A stretch of DNA of 64,000 nt, taken from NCBI GenBank assembly GCA_039704465.1, contig JASFAU010000019.1, forward strand, positions 496,001-560,000, read 5' to 3'. Position 1 is the first letter of the stretch, and each line of letters opens with the position of its first letter. Both the position numbers and the translations under genes were made by a program. The stretch comes from Plasmodiophora brassicae. Lineage: Eukaryota; Endomyxa; Phytomyxea; Plasmodiophorida; Plasmodiophoridae. The notes under the pieces were generated by a model. It made no database searches and was not told the DNA's origin. It worked only from the letters and a program-made list of their open reading frames with translations. Shown here piece by piece: positions 51,747 through 63,832 of the stretch.

Positions 51747-52591
51747 ATGGAAGGCACGACGACGGGCGTGACGGCGCCCCTCCTGTTCCCGCCGTTGCCG
51801 TCCGGCGTCGTGTTCGCGCCGCGCCAGTTCTCGCCGTTCCAGTACCCGACGCGGACGGGCCTGCGCTGCCCCGATTGCAATAAGCGGTTCGCGCGACCGG
51901 TCGACCTGGAGCGCCACGAGAAGATCCATACCGGCAAGGGGCTGTTCACGTGCTCGAAGTGCCCCGGCCTGCGCTTCCCGTTGAAGGCGCAGCTGAAGAC
52001 GCACGCCCGCATCCACATGAAGCAGACGAAGCTGGTCGAACCCGTGTTCGGGTGCCCGCTCTGCCACAAGACGTTCGAGAACCGGTGGGGCCTGACTCGC
52101 CATCAGGTCATTCACAGCACCGAGAAGCCGCACCTCTGCCTGTTCTGCGACCGCGGCTACAGCCATCGATACCAGCTGTACGTCAAACGCCCCGGGGGCG
52201 CGTGGTTCCGATCTGATTCGCTGGCAGGACGCGGCACATGAGGAACAGCCACAAGTACGACCTGAACACGTCCGCCATGATCAAACCCGCTGACGACGAC
52301 GCTGCTGCTGGTGGCCAAGCGGACCCCGCGGCGGCCGTCCCCGTCGTGAAGACGGAGCCGTCCTCGGGCGCCGCCGCGCCGCCCGTGGTGAGCCCTGCGC
52401 GTACACCCGCCCGTCGATTGCTGGATCTGACCGCCGCCCCGCCCGTTAGGCTGCCGACGTTCACGCGCCGTCGACGTCGACCCAGGATGCCGCCTGATGG
52501 GCGCCGCGTGTGTGTGTCTGTGTATTTATATACGTTCGTCGTTGTCGTCGTTCCACTCGGACCAGTCCCTGGATTATTCGTCGTGACGTGA
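51747..52591 (+). CDS. C2H2 zinc-finger protein, four fingers
   Basis: Exons 51747-52177 and 52228-52591, with a 50-nt intron (GTACGT..GGCAG) that interrupts the fourth finger. Fingers are CPDCNKRFARPVDLERHEKIH, CSKC with RFPLKAQLKTHARIH, CPLCHKTFENRWGLTRHQVIH, and CLFCDRGYSHRYQL joined to TRHMRNSH, which gains its two His only after splicing. The 264-residue product has a Pro-rich N terminus and an Ala/Pro/Arg-rich tail (TRRRRRPRM) with a hydrophobic end that may not be the true C terminus. Likely a DNA-binding transcription factor. The second exon has no similarity beyond the finger. Confidence 0.85.
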
Positions 52592-52747
52592 TGTTCCGGC
52601 GCGGGCACCCGGCACACACGCGCTGTCACAGTCGCGCCCGGCCGGTTCTTCGTGCAACCTGCACCAGCCGACGGGCTGCATTCGGGCGCACGCTGCCGTC
52701 CTGTGACCACCCTGCCCGGGATCTCGTCGCTCGTCGCCGCTGCTGGT

Positions 52748-54622
52748 ATGTCGGCGGGCGCCAGCGTCGACGGGCTGGTGGCGCGTGCCCACGCCCTGCA
52801 CGCCGAGTTCGGGTGCCTGCAGAGCGCCATCGACCTGTTCGACGAGGCGATCGGGGTGCGCCCCGACCGCGCCGACCTGTACGCCGGCCGCGCCTACATC
52901 CACATGTACGCGCGGAAGGACGCCCAGGCGCTGCAGGACGCGAACCACGCGCTGCTGCTCGACCCGTCGCTGGCCCTGGCCCTGTACATCCGCGCCACCG
53001 TCCTGTTCGACACGACGCGCCGCACGCAGACGGCGTCGGGGCGGTCGTACCGGAACGCGCACGACGCCGAGGTGCGCCAGCGCGCCCGGGCCGCGTTCGC
53101 CCGCGCCGAGCACCTGTTCCGGACGGCGACCGCCGTCGCGCCCATCGACCGCGCCGACGCGCGCCTCCTGCTCGCGCGCCTCTACGCCCTCCGGCGCCTG
53201 GGCGGAAGCGGGAACGCGCTGGCGTTCCTCGAGGTTCGGCGGCGCGCGCCTACGACGCCTGCGCGTTCGTCGCTGACCTGTCCCTAGGACCTGCTCCGGC
53301 ACTGGCCGTCGCCGGCGATGCGCGTCTGGATCGACGTGGCCGCCGTCAACACGCTGCTGGAGCTGGGGCGGGCCGACGACGCCGCCCGCGTCATGCGGGA
53401 CGGGCAGGCGCGCATCGGGCGCCTGCCGCTGGCGCGGTCGTGGCTGATGTACAACCAGGCGCTGCGCCTGGACGCCAAGCGCGCCCTGCCCCTGTTCGTC
53501 GAGTCGCTGGCGCTGTTCGAGCGCGTCGACCACTCGGCCCGGTGCCGCCACGCCGTCGACTACGTGAACCGGGTCGCCGCCTGCTACGAGAAGGTCGGCG
53601 CCGTCGACAGCGCCGTCGCCGTCCTGTCGCAGGGCCTCGAGCGGTACCCGGGGACGGCGCCGCTGTTGCACGCCCGGGGCCTGCTCCTGTCCGACCGGGG
53701 CCGCACCGACGACGCCCTGCGCGACATGTACAGGGCGCGCGACGTCGACCCCGGGTCGATCACGCGGTACAACGCGATCATGGCGGTGCTGGGCGACGCG
53801 CGCCGCTTCCCCGAGATGTGGGCGGTGGCCCAGGAGTGCATGGGCGTGCACGGCGGCATCGGCGCCTGCACCGACGTCTGCTTCCTGTCCATGGTGGTGA
53901 TCGCGGCCACGTCCGAGGGGCAGTACGACACGGCCCTGGCCGCCTCCGACCGCATGCTGACCATGCAGGCGTTCCTGGCGCCCGGCGACATCGAGTACGT
54001 CGGGGCGCACCGCGCCCGTCTGTTCGACGCGCGCTGGAAGGCGATGCAGGGGGGCGGGGACGCGCGCCGCTGGCTGCTGACGACCGGGGCGCTGATGCAC
54101 CAGAAGCGCATCGTCGACCTGCACGCGCACCTGTGCGCCGACCGCGCCGCCATCGACCTGCCCGTCGCGCCCGACGGCTGCACCGCCCTGTTCTGGGCGG
54201 CCGCCGAGTGCACCGACCGGCCCGAGCTCGCCGAGCGCCTCGTCCTGCACGGGTACGCCCAGGTCGACCGGCGGAATTGCACCGGGCGGACGGCGCTGGC
54301 GTACGCGGTGCAGAACAACCACCCGAGGATCGCCCGCGTGCTGATCGGGCTCGGCGCCGACGCCGACCTGCGCGATTGCCATGGGCGCACGGCGCTGTCG
54401 TACTTCCCGGCGGGGACGGACGGGGCGGCCATGGCCCGGGCCTTCGCCGACGGCCACCGGGTCTACCGGGCCAGGCGACGCGCCCTGCTGCGGCACGCGG
54501 CCGGCGCCCTCGACCGCGCCGGCCTGTTCATCGACCGGCACTCGTTCGCCCTCGTCGTCCGGTACTGGGCGCCGGCGCCCAGCGACGTCGTCGAGTTCGT
54601 CAGGCAGTCGCTGGCCGGATGA
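52748..54622 (+). CDS. TPR plus ankyrin protein
   Basis: Exons 52748-53233 and 53288-54622, with a 54-nt intron; 606 residues. The first two-thirds are TPR-like helices (AIDLFDEAIGVRPDRADLYAGRAYIHMY, ALQDANHALLLDPSLALALYIRA, AVAVLSQGLERYPGTAPLLHARGLLLSDRGRTDDALRDMYRA). The C-terminal third has two to three ankyrin repeats (DGCTALFWAAAECTDRPELAERLVLHGYAQ, TGRTALAYAVQNNHPRIARVLIGLGADADLRD, HGRTALSYF). It ends DVVEFVRQSLAG. No signal peptide. A TPR-ankyrin scaffold; partners unknown. Confidence 0.78.
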
Positions 54623-54656
54623 CGCACACACCCCACTAGATATAACGGAAAAGCGT

Positions 54657-56987
54657 TCACCGCCGACCTTTACCACGATGGCGGGCGCCGTTCCGCTGCC
54701 TGGGCTTCGCGCCGCCGTACGGGTCGAAGACCGGCGGGGCCGGCTTAGCGGGCGCGTCGTCGTGGACGGGCGCCGCCGACCCGTAGTCGAACGGGACGAA
54801 CGCGACCGGGTCGCTCTGGGCACCCCCGTTCCGACGCCGTTTCGCCGCGTTGCCCTGGGCCGACGCCGGTTTCCTCTTCTCCCGCCCGCGGATCTCGTTC
54901 AACGATGGCGGGAGCGGCGCGTCGTCGTCGTCGTCGTCGTCGTCGGCATTGACAGACGGTTCGGGTTCCGATGGTGGGGACGCCGGCAGGTCGTCTTCGG
55001 GTGCCGCCGGGGACGTCTCAGCGTCGGGAGCGGCTTCGTCCGCAGGCGTTGCCGATGGCACCGCTGGTGGTGGTGGCCGCAGTTGGATCTCGTTGAGGAT
55101 CGCCTTGGCCCGCCGTTCCGCATCGGCATCGCTGTCGTCGTCGTCGTCCGACGACGACGAGCAGTCGAACATCCGGCTGGCGCTCTTCTCAGCGATCACA
55201 ACGGACGACGTCGTCGTCGTCGTCGTCTGCTGCTGCGCCAGACACAGGACAGGGACATCCGCCTTGTCCACAGGTACCGTCGCGGGCGAGAACGCGACCA
55301 CGACCGTGGACGTCGTCGTCGACGTCACCCGCTCGGCGAACGCCTCGGCAGCCGGCGTTGGCAGGTCCCTGGCATCGGCGATGACGCGCAGGAAGTCTTG
55401 GATCCGCTTGCGAACGGGGGCGGACAGGCCCGGGTAGATCGACAGCAGGGCGCGCTCTGTCGACGGGCAACGACGCGCGATGTTCATCATGGCGGCCGCT
55501 GGCAGGACGTACCCGCAGGACTCGTCGAGGTCGCGCGCCAGCGCGTCCCTCCATCGGTACAGCGCGCCGAGCACGTTCGCCTGCTGGCCGGACAGCGACA
55601 CGTCGAACTGCCTCAGCATCTTCAGGTGCGACGTCGCGTCGCAGACCGGCTTCGCGTACGTCTTCAGGCACAGGGCCCGGCTGCGCGCGAGCACGTCCTC
55701 GATGCCGTCCGGCGACCGGTTGCACAGCTGGTTGCGAAGGCGGTCGTAGATGTAGAGCAGGAAGTGTGTGTCGGCCCGGGCGTACTTGATCATGGCCGGG
55801 GGCACCGGCCGGATGCGCCAGTCGGCCATCTGGTACGCTTTGTCGGCCTTCACGTCGCAGTACACCTCCAGCAGGTACTTCAGCGAGAACGAGGGCAGCT
55901 CCAGGACGCGGGACGCCTGGCCCGTGTCGAACATGTTGACCAGGTACAGGGAGAAGTCCTTCTGCAGCCACTCGACGTCCATGTCGGCGCCGTGCAGGAC
56001 CTTGACGATCGCCGGATTCGTGAACGGGTCCAGCAGGCGATGCATGTGCGGGCGCAGGGCGAGCGTGTCGACAATGTAGTCGGCGGAGCGTGTCGAGATT
56101 TGCATCAGGCAGGTGAACCCGAGGTACGAATGGAAGCTGGTCATCGCAGACGGACCCAGTCAGCCTAATGGGGAGGGCGTCACAACGCAGGCCACGCACC
56201 TGTGGTGTTCGAGATCGATTGCGAATTCGGAAACGCCGTTCAGCGCCTCGACGAGTTCGCCGAGTTGCGACTCGTCGTCGATAAGGGTCAGCGGCGTGTC
56301 CTCCATGGACCTGAACAATTGTTCGGCACAAGGGCCGAGCTGGGCATCGAGGTACTCGAAGCCCATGATCTCCAGATGGTAGGGGTTGGCCGACGACGGC
56401 GTGCCCTGGCTGGTGCTGACACCCAGCCCTTCGATGTGGGACCGTAGGCAGGACGGGAGCTGGGGGGACGGGCAGGCCAGATCGCGGCCGAGCAGCTGAT
56501 TGGGCCTCGGGTTCGGCAACTTCGGGACCCATGGCCGATCCGGGCTGTTGTCGACTGGGTCGGCGAATTTCGACTGAGGACGCCCGCGCAACGACTGCCG
56601 AGCGTGGTTCCCAGCCGACAAGGTGCTGACGGCGACGTCCGGCGCTTCTTTGGGCGCACGCGCCTTGTCCAGCGCTTCGTCAACGTGCTCCAGCGCCATA
56701 TCGGTCGCCTCCACCGCGCAGGCGAACCGCTCCGCATCCGAGGACGACGACGGGAATTCGTTGGAGGGGTCCACGAGGCGGATGACCTTCCCCAGCGACC
56801 GCAGAATGCGGCTCTGCAGCACCGACAGACGATCCCGGAACGCCGGATTCGTCTGGTAATACAGATATTCGGCGCCGGACGGCAGGCGATTGCTGCGGCC
56901 AACGGCGTCCCCGAATCGCGTCAGGGCGTCGTTCATGAACGCCAGCCATTCGTCCGGCTGCGTCCCGGTAGTGGTGGTGGTCGTCAT
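54657..56987 (-). CDS. RRP6: Nuclear exosome 3'-5' exoribonuclease RRP6
   Basis: Exons 56987-56200 and 56136-54657, with a 63-nt intron that interrupts the first catalytic motif; 755 residues. N-terminal PMC2NT-type region (GAEYLYYQTNPAFRDRLSVL). The DEDD-Y exonuclease core is EFAIDLEHHS (Asp, Glu), LGFTCLMQISTR, VLHGADMDVEWLQKDF (Asp), and YARADTHFLLYIYD (Tyr, Asp). An HRDC domain follows (LYRWRDALARDLDESCGYVLPAAAM), then a long acidic and basic tail ending RNGARHRGKGRR. It trims 5.8S rRNA, snoRNAs and aberrant transcripts as part of the nuclear exosome. A two-half-site motif sits 22 bases upstream of the ATG. Confidence 0.95.
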
Positions 56988-57009
56988 GCCGCGCGCGTCT
57001 GCGATGGGG

Positions 57010-57030
57010 CAGAGTCCGTGGCGGACTCCG
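57010..57030 (-). promoter_or_regulatory. Two-half-site motif upstream of RRP6
   Basis: On the coding strand, CGGAGTCCG and CGGACTCTG are separated by CCA, 22 bases before the RRP6 ATG. It is the third instance of the layout found at RPL10A and NOP2. Confidence 0.6.
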
Positions 57031-57082
57031 TGACGGCCTTGCGCCCGACAGCGCGACTGATACAATGGCGTGCAGTCAGGGT

Positions 57083-59335
57083 TTACGCATTGCAGAGGGC
57101 GGCGATGGCTTTGACATCGGCGTACAGCCATATGTACTTGTCGGCGACCGTGGTGATCAGGTGGTTGAAGAAGGCGGGCTCCTCGACGTACTGCTTCAGG
57201 TGCTGCTCGCGCAGCTTCGGCAGGCTCATGCTGCTCCGGGCTGGCGTCATTAGCCGCGTGAGCTTGGGGACGCTGCAGACGGCGAGCCTGTGCGCCGGTT
57301 CGCCGCTGGACATCACGAGCGACTGCGCGAGATGGTGGGCGACACCGCGCAGCGGCTTCAGCGTATCGTTGAGGTACGCGATCTCCACGTCGTCGATGTC
57401 CTTCGTCGTGCGCAGCAGCTGGGACAGGTTGTCGGCGTAGATCGCCAGCGCGAGCAGGAATCGGTTCTGCGCCTCGGACGACTCGAAAATCGCCTCGTTC
57501 AGCGACACGACTTGCAGAAGCAGCCTGGCGCTGCTGGAGAGGGCGCCCGTCGTTACAGGGCTCTGCTCCAGGTGCCCCGCGGGCCACGCCGAACCGCTCG
57601 CCAGCATGCGACACACTCGAGTGCAGACGGCCAGCAGGGCGGCGTCGGACGACTTGGAACGCGTCTGCGCAGGGCACGTGTCAGACCTGGCACTCGCTGC
57701 GGCAATGGCCGCTCCCACCTGGAACTGAAACGCGACGAGTCTGTACACGATGTCCACCATGACGGTGACGTTCGCCAGGCCGACGGGATCCAGAGCGACG
57801 ACGGACTCGGGTATGGTCGCATGCAGGCAGTTGAGAAGGCCGACGATTAACGGCTGTGTGGCGCGTGCGGCGGGCGCCGTCTCGAAGAACAACAGGCAGG
57901 ACGTCGGGGACGACGCCTGGCACTGCAGAGTGTACAGCAGCAACCGCGACAGGATCGACCCGACAGGGTTCGCAGGTAGGAACCTGCAGCATATTCGGAC
58001 GAACTGTTGCAGCGTCCTGGGAAGCGTCCGAACGTGCACCTGCCCGGTCGGCGACTGCTGGATGCGCGCCGTTGTGATCCGGTTCAGCGGGTTCGAATGC
58101 TCCATGAAGTACAGCGACAGGACAGATACGGCCGTGGCGACGAACGTGTAACCCTGCTGGACCGCGATCGATTCGGGTGACGGACCTCGAGCGTCACCCG
58201 TTCGCGTTGCTGACGACCTGAAGAAGTCAACAATGGACTGGGCGAACGACGCGTCATCCGCGCGGACGAACACGCGCCGATCGTGGAGCGGGCCCATGGC
58301 GTCGAACAGCGCGGCGGTGCAATCTTCCCAGAGCTGGACTAACGTCGGGTTTGCCGATGAGAACCGCTCCAGGTGAATGTTCTGCGTGTCGTACCTGGAC
58401 GCGGACACGTCAGCAACTGGGGGGCCGGCCGGGAATCGCATGGCAACCCGCACCGTTGAAAGTGGAGGATGCAGATGACGAGGAACATCGCATGGGAGAC
58501 AGCGGTCGCCGATTCGGACGCTGGCAGCCGCTGCGATTTCTGCCTGCGCTGCAGGAACTTCATGACGGCGCTGAACACGGGCGCGGCGATGATATAGTCG
58601 GACATGAACATGTTCTGGTGCAGGTTCGTGGACGCCGTCGCCAGGAGGCAGAGCAGCAGCAACGCCGACTGGAACGCCCGTTCCGAGGTCGGCGTGTCGG
58701 TGCGATCTCGATGGCGCCGATCGTCGCGTATGAGGGCGACGCACGCGTCAACCAGCACCTGGATAGTGTCATCGTTCGCGGCGGAATCGGGCGACGTGAG
58801 CTGAGGAACGCTGTCAGGGCCGTCCCCGACTCGCACACGCGAAACGTACGCCGGCAAGAAACCGCTCGCCGCACACGACATTGACGAGCTGGACGGGACG
58901 TGTTTCGCCAAACGGGATCGGCGTTAATCGCGTGACGGCATACACGACGTCGATTAGCGTCAGAAGCGCGTTCTCGACCCGAACCAGGTCGATGTGCGTC
59001 TTCGCCGGGACGGACAGGACATCGGCACAGTGTCGGAACAGCCACTAACACGACGACGTTAGCGCTCGACGTATCGCCGAGCGGTTGCGTGCCCTACGGG
59101 AAGTTGGGGAGGCGATATCGGTGCGGCGCACAGCGCCTGCAGGCGCCTGCGATCCGGGGCGAGCAGCAGGACATCGAACCTGGACGACAGTACGCGTCAG
59201 CAGACTAACCCCGGCTGGTCGGCGGGTGCCCGCCATGCCCCACCCCTGCCGGTCGACGACTTTGGCATCGCTGCTGAGCAGCACGTTCTCGTACCATTCG
59301 GCGATGAGCGACCGATGTGCGCCGGCGCCCGTCAT
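57083..59335 (-). CDS. ARMH3: ARMH3-like armadillo-helical Golgi protein
   Basis: Five exons: 59335-59244, 59179-59098, 59044-58850, 58800-58454 and 58394-57083 (introns 64, 53, 49 and 59 nt), 675 residues, close to the human protein's length (about 690). The order of helices matches ARMH3 (C10orf76, DUF1741): WYENVLLSSDAKVVD at the start, WLFRHCADVLSVPAKTHIDLVRVENALLTLIDVVYAV, TSERAFQSALLLLCLLATAS, and the end EEPAFFNHLITTVADKYIWLYADV. In animals ARMH3 binds GBF1 and PI4KB and supports PI4P production at the Golgi. Similarity is in pattern rather than long identical runs, so a profile search is needed. The start is the first ATG consistent with the phases. Confidence 0.68.
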
Positions 59336-59819
59336 GCGCGTCCGCACCGTCTGCCGTAAGGAGGGCGACGTTGTCAGGAGGGACAACGCGCGAGCGTTCA
59401 CGCGGGCGCATTTTTCCCGCACCCGCTGTCGCGCAGAATTGTTATCTGCGCACGCGCGAACTACACATCCTGGCACGGGCGAACGTCGGTGGAAAATGTC
59501 GCATCCCACGCCAGTCGGACCAGCCCGGCCCTGGGAGGGGCGACAGCCGGGCCGACGACCCGCCCGTCGGGACGGTGGCAACAGGGGGCGATCCGGCCCG
59601 GCTTGGTATCCCCATGCTAAATTATAGGGCAACCGGGTGGTGGTGGTACGACGCGGTCGGCTCGGACTGCGTCCTTGGACCCGTGGCGACACGATGGTGG
59701 TCGCTCTGTCTGGCGCTGGGAAGATCTGCCCGGCTGCTGTCTGACGGTTGCAGGGGTGCATGCAGTCCCAGAGGCGCGGCCGTTTCAGCGCCCGGCCGGG
59801 ATCGTCGATCGGGATATTC
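59336..59819. other. Divergent promoter region
   Basis: About 480 bases between ARMH3 (minus) and the metallophosphoesterase (plus). No gene, repeat or clear element is supported. Confidence 0.4.
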
Positions 59820-61142
59820 ATGCGAGCGGCTGCACCGCTGCACCGCTGGGCACTCCTCGTCGTCGTCGTCTGCGTGTCGCGCGTCGCCCCGCTCAACCTC
59901 GTCGTGCTCGTCCTGATGGGCACCGGCGTCGTCGCGCTGCTCGCTGATGACATCGGCAACGCGACGCCACTCCTGTCGGACGAATCGACGACCGGCAACC
60001 TCGTCGTCGTCCCGCTCCCGGCCGGATCGCCGACGCGTAGGCCACGGCCCGTCGCCGGGGACCCGCACGACGGCAATGGAACGCCCGTTCACCAGCTTGC
60101 GATCTCCTCGCCGACAATGTCGCTGCTGACGCCGTCGAAGGTCGCCGGCGCCGACTCCTGGAACGTGCGCATGAGCCGCGATCTGGAACTGTCACAGCTG
60201 TCGCCGATCCTACCCGGCAGGCTTCGGTTCCAGGTCGTGTCCGACCTGCACATCGAGACTATCTGCGGGCATCGCAGCCTGACCCGGGACGAGATCGAGG
60301 ACCGCATCAACGCCATAATCGTCCCGTCGGCGCCGTTCCTGATCCTCGCCGGCGACATCGGGTGCCCTGGTTCGCTGCCAGGCGAGGAGCACTACCGCTG
60401 GTTCCTCGGCCTGCAATCGTCCCGGTTTCAGTAAGGCGACCCGCGTGCAACGCAGATGCGGCCGATCCGCTGCTGACCGGGTCTGGTGCCCAGGGCCGTG
60501 TTCCTGATCGCTGGCAACCACGAGTACTACTCGGAAATCTCGGGCGTGACAGGCACGTACCTGACGGCGCCCGAGATCCACCAGCTGATCAAGTCGATCG
60601 CGGACAGCTTCCCGAACGTCTACTACCTGGACCGGAAGGCGGTCCTGATCGACGACCTGCGCATCATCGGCGCGACGCTCTGGTCCGACATCCACTCGGA
60701 ACGCGAAGCGCAGGTCGAGGCGTGCGTCGCCGACTACCGACGGATACACGTGCCGATGTACCCCGGGTCCAAGTTCCCGAGCTCGAGGCCGGTCACCGTG
60801 AAGGACACCCGCATCTGGCACCGGTACGACCTGAAGTACCTGAGGCGACAGGTGAAGATCGCCGAGGCGAACAACCAGGACGTCCTGGTGGTCACACATC
60901 ACGCGCCGGTCCACGACGGCACGTCGCACCCCAGCCACGCCGGGTCCGCGCTCATGTCCGCGTTCTCCAACGACCTGCGCGCCCTGCTCGCCGACTCGCC
61001 CGCCATCAAGCTGTGGGTCTTCGGCCACACGCACCACTGCTGCGACATGGTCGTCCACGACACGCGCGTCTACGCCAACCAGCACGGCTACTGCAATGAC
61101 CGGGAGAGCGACTACCGTAACGATACCTATGTTGAAATTTGA
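59820..61142 (+). CDS. Calcineurin-like metallophosphoesterase, membrane-anchored
   Basis: Exons 59820-60430 and 60494-61142, with a 63-nt intron (GTAAGG..GCCCAG); 419 residues. The N terminus is hydrophobic (HRWALLVVVVCVS, LNLVVLVLMGTGVVALL), indicating one or two membrane segments. The catalytic dimetal motifs are in order: QVVSDLHIE, LILAGDIG, FLIAGNHEYYS (completed by splicing), VVTHHAP and WVFGHTHHCCD. The class is broad (phosphodiesterases and protein phosphatases), so the substrate cannot be stated. It begins divergently from ARMH3. Confidence 0.88.
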
Positions 61143-61392
61143 TTCATAACCGTCCCGCGTATAAACTATAACACACAACGGAACACGGAGTCAGCGGTGT
61201 GATGATGGACGCCGGGGGGCAAACCAAGTAGCAAAGGTTATTCGCCCCACCCAGCCACCCATACCTCGTCGTCTGCAGCAGGCAGCGCGGGAGGGACGCG
61301 AGCAGTTCAAAACGACGCGCGCGTGCGCCTGAAGTCCGTGACAGGTCGAGGGCGTCATTTGTGTCGGATTTGGGGATCGCCGCGCGTCGTTA
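61143..61392. other. Intergenic region upstream of ACP
   Basis: About 250 bases. It contains AGTCCGTGACAGG near 61332, a partial resemblance to the two-half-site motif; otherwise nothing supported. Confidence 0.35.
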
Positions 61393-61808
61393 ATGGCGTC
61401 GTCGATCTTTGCCCGTGCGCTGCGACCGTCGCGGGCGCTGCTGGCGACGATGGGGCGCTGCCGCTGGCTGGCGACCGAGTCGGCGTCGACGACGTTCCTC
61501 CCGCGGGATGCCGTCACCGACCGCGTCCTGGACGTGACGCGCCATTTCCCCAAGGTCCAGGCCAGCCAGGTACGCCCTGCTCGTCGTCGACCCGAGTGCC
61601 GCTGCCCGCGCTCATGTAACGATTGCGTCAGGTGAACGCGTCGTCGAACTTCATCAAGGACCTGGGCCTGGACAGCCTGGACCAGGTCGAGCTGGTCATG
61701 GCGCTCGAGGACGAATTCGCGATCGAGATCCCCGACGACGAGGCCGAGAGAATCACCACCGTCGAAGACGCCGTCCGTTACATTGCGTCGCACCCGATGG
61801 CGAAGTAG
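61393..61808 (+). CDS. Mitochondrial acyl carrier protein
   Basis: Exons 61393-61569 and 61632-61808, with a 62-nt intron; 117 residues. The Arg-rich, acid-free N terminus ([18 protein letters not shown]) fits a mitochondrial targeting peptide. The ACP fold follows: [15 protein letters not shown], then [23 protein letters not shown] with the phosphopantetheine-accepting Ser of [21 protein letters not shown] and a final helix. It serves mitochondrial fatty acid synthesis (lipoate supply) and complex I/ISC assembly through LYR proteins. The two exons have equal length by coincidence. Confidence 0.92.
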
Positions 61809-61928
61809 TTCAGCATGGCCAGCCCCGGTCCTGCAATACACAACACCACTGTCTCCCGTGCAATAATTCACAGCGTGTTCGGCGGTGGCGCTCGCGCGGC
61901 GACTGAGAGTGTATTCCCAAGGTTGCGC

Positions 61929-62617
61929 CTATTTCTTCGACGTCAGGTACTTCAGCATCGTGTCCGCATCCGACCTGTTGGTGCAACCGGGTATCAGTGG
62001 AGCGAACGTAACGACGACTGGCGGCTGACGACGTACACCTCGAATGGGTCACCGTCCTTGTCGGGCTCGGAGAAGATCTTCTCGACACGCCCGTCATTGA
62101 CGAACATGCTGTAGCGCCAGCTGCGCTTGCCGAATCCGAGGTGCGACTTGTCGCACAGGGCGCCAATCGCCTCCGAGAACTCGCCGTTGCCGTCGGGCAG
62201 GATCGCCACATTGTCGATGCCCTGGTCCTTCAGCCACGCGTTGCAGACGAACGCGTCGTTAACGGTGATGCAGGCGACCTGGTCGACGCCCGCCTTCTTC
62301 AGGTCGGGGATCAGCTCGGAGTACCGCGGCAGATGCGTGCTCGAGCACGTCGGCGTGAACGCACCCGGCAACTACACAAATTAGGTCGTGGGGCACCGAC
62401 GCAGAGCAACCATGGGCGCACTCACGCCGAACAAGACGACCTTCTTGCCCTTGAACACCTTCTCGGCCGGCAGGTCCACCCACTGGCGGTCGACACGGGT
62501 CTTGAACACGACATCGTACGGGACCTTATCGCCCTCCTTGATGGCCAGCGACGCGATCCAGGCCGACCGCCCGGCGACACGGCCGGGAACCCAGCGACTC
62601 ACCCGGGAGAACTGCAT
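61929..62617 (-). CDS. Peroxiredoxin-5-type peroxidase
   Basis: Exons 62617-62426, 62371-62037 and 61974-61929 (introns 54 and 62 nt); 190 residues. [15 protein letters not shown] opens the fold. Splicing gives [22 protein letters not shown] with the peroxidatic Cys, then [31 protein letters not shown] and the end [16 protein letters not shown], as in PRDX5/AhpE-like atypical 2-Cys enzymes. The N terminus ([18 protein letters not shown]) is Arg-rich and acid-free, suggesting mitochondrial import, although a 5' intron there cannot be excluded. It converges with ACP, 120 bases apart. Confidence 0.9.
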
Positions 62618-62821
62618 CGCGGAACCCCCCAAACAGAATCCACAATGAGTTGTTCCCCACGGACTGCGCCGGCGCTGCAGTTCTGGCAGTGGCTGAGCTC
62701 CCGGCGGCGACTGCTACAGTGGCGAAGGCTCTTAACACGTACCTTCGGAAACCATGTGGAGATATCCGGCAGTACACGGTGGGTCGATCGCCGGGCCACG
62801 GCGCATCATCGCTGACGACGG

Positions 62822-63220
62822 ATGGCGGATGCGGGGACGATGTCGCTGGCGGCGGTTGTGACGATTCAGCGGGCGTTCCGGCGAAAACGGGAGCGCGCCC
62901 GGGATCGGATACGGAAGAGCATTCGGCAGGTGCAGGAGAGCTGCGACGCGGACCTGGTGTCCAAGCTGATGTGCGGGAAGCCGCTACGGGGGAGCGTTCA
63001 CGACGAGATGCTGCAGAAGCAGGCGGACATCGTCGGCCAGCTACACAAGAAGCAGGCGTCGATGGACGACGTCCGAATGCGACGCCGGCACAGCAGCAAG
63101 GTCAACGCCGAGATCATTGCCGCGTACAGAGCCAAGACGAAGAGCGTCGTCAGCAACCAGCGCGACAAGCTGGAGGAGCACCTCCGAGCCAAGCTACTGA
63201 GCGCAGGGAAATCAACATGA
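62822..63220 (+). CDS. Small IQ-motif protein
   Basis: Frame of 132 residues. An IQ motif is visible near the N terminus (VVTIQRAFRRKRERARD), the calmodulin-binding consensus IQxxxRxxxxR. The rest is highly charged and helical (MLQKQADIVGQLHKKQASMDD, NAEIIAAYRAKTKS). No other domain. It is divergent from the peroxiredoxin, about 200 bases between starts. It probably binds calmodulin or a myosin-light-chain-like protein. Confidence 0.65.
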   Translation: MADAGTMSLAAVVTIQRAFRRKRERARDRIRKSIRQVQESCDADLVSKLMCGKPLRGSVHDEMLQKQADIVGQLHKKQASMDDVRMRRRHSSKVNAEIIAAYRAKTKSVVSNQRDKLEEHLRAKLLSAGKST

Positions 63221-63250
63221 AGGTGTGTAGGTGATGGGTTTATCGATGTG

Positions 63251-63511
63251 CTACGCGCTCTTGGCAGTGTCCTGAGCGGGTGTCTCCACGATCTTGTCGA
63301 GCGACGGCCGGAACGGCGTCGTTGCATCCAGGTCGAGCACCTGGAACACCGGCGACGGGTCGGCAGCGTCGACGGCCTTGTCCAGCGAACGCGATCGCGT
63401 CATTGCGGCGTCGAGGACGGCGAGCGCTGCGACCACAGGTGACGCCGGAGGAGGCGACACCGGCGTACGGGCGGGCGATCCGGAAGCCGGCGCCGACGTG
63501 TCAATGTTCAT
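63251..63511 (-). CDS. Small Ala/Pro-rich protein
   Basis: Frame of 86 residues from the ATG at 63511 (MNIDTSAPASGSPARTPVSP...). It has an ordered-looking end (LDAAMTRSRSLDKAV, LDLDATTPFRPSLDKIVE) with SLDK occurring twice in an Arg/Pro-Ser-Leu-Asp-Lys context. No family. It is convergent with the IQ gene, 30 bases apart. It could instead be a chance frame in GC-rich DNA. Confidence 0.4.
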   Translation of the reverse strand: MNIDTSAPASGSPARTPVSPPPASPVVAALAVLDAAMTRSRSLDKAVDAADPSPVFQVLDLDATTPFRPSLDKIVETPAQDTAKSA

Positions 63512-63832
63512 CGTGTCGTGTCGTGTGGGGCTGTTCCAATCGTCGGGCGTGATAACGGCGGGCGAACGTAAATTACTGGAATGACGCCAGCAGCGAGATC
63601 GACAGCGAGTGTGCATCGACCCTTAGCCGGTGAGTCATACTGGGCGAGCCCAACCGCCCGCAGTGCAGCGTCAACGCGAATCAGACGATGAATCAACAGG
63701 GCGCTGAGCCCCCACACTGAGCGCCATGGACGCCTGCCTCGGTTCCGGCGGGAGCGAGACTCGTCCGATTCGTTACACAGTGGATACCGGATGCTCTTGC
63801 CGACACACAGCGACGGTGGAAGCGGGGCGCGA

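Noticed and set aside
52510..54823. Long frames on both strands over the TPR-ankyrin gene
   Set aside because: Arg/Pro/Ala-rich shadows. Only the frame with TPR and ankyrin signatures is coherent, and it needs one clean intron.
56144..56200. RRP6 as two separate genes
   Set aside because: A 63-nt intron joins EFAIDLEHH to SFHSYLGFTCLMQIST, matching the human exonuclease motif across the junction.
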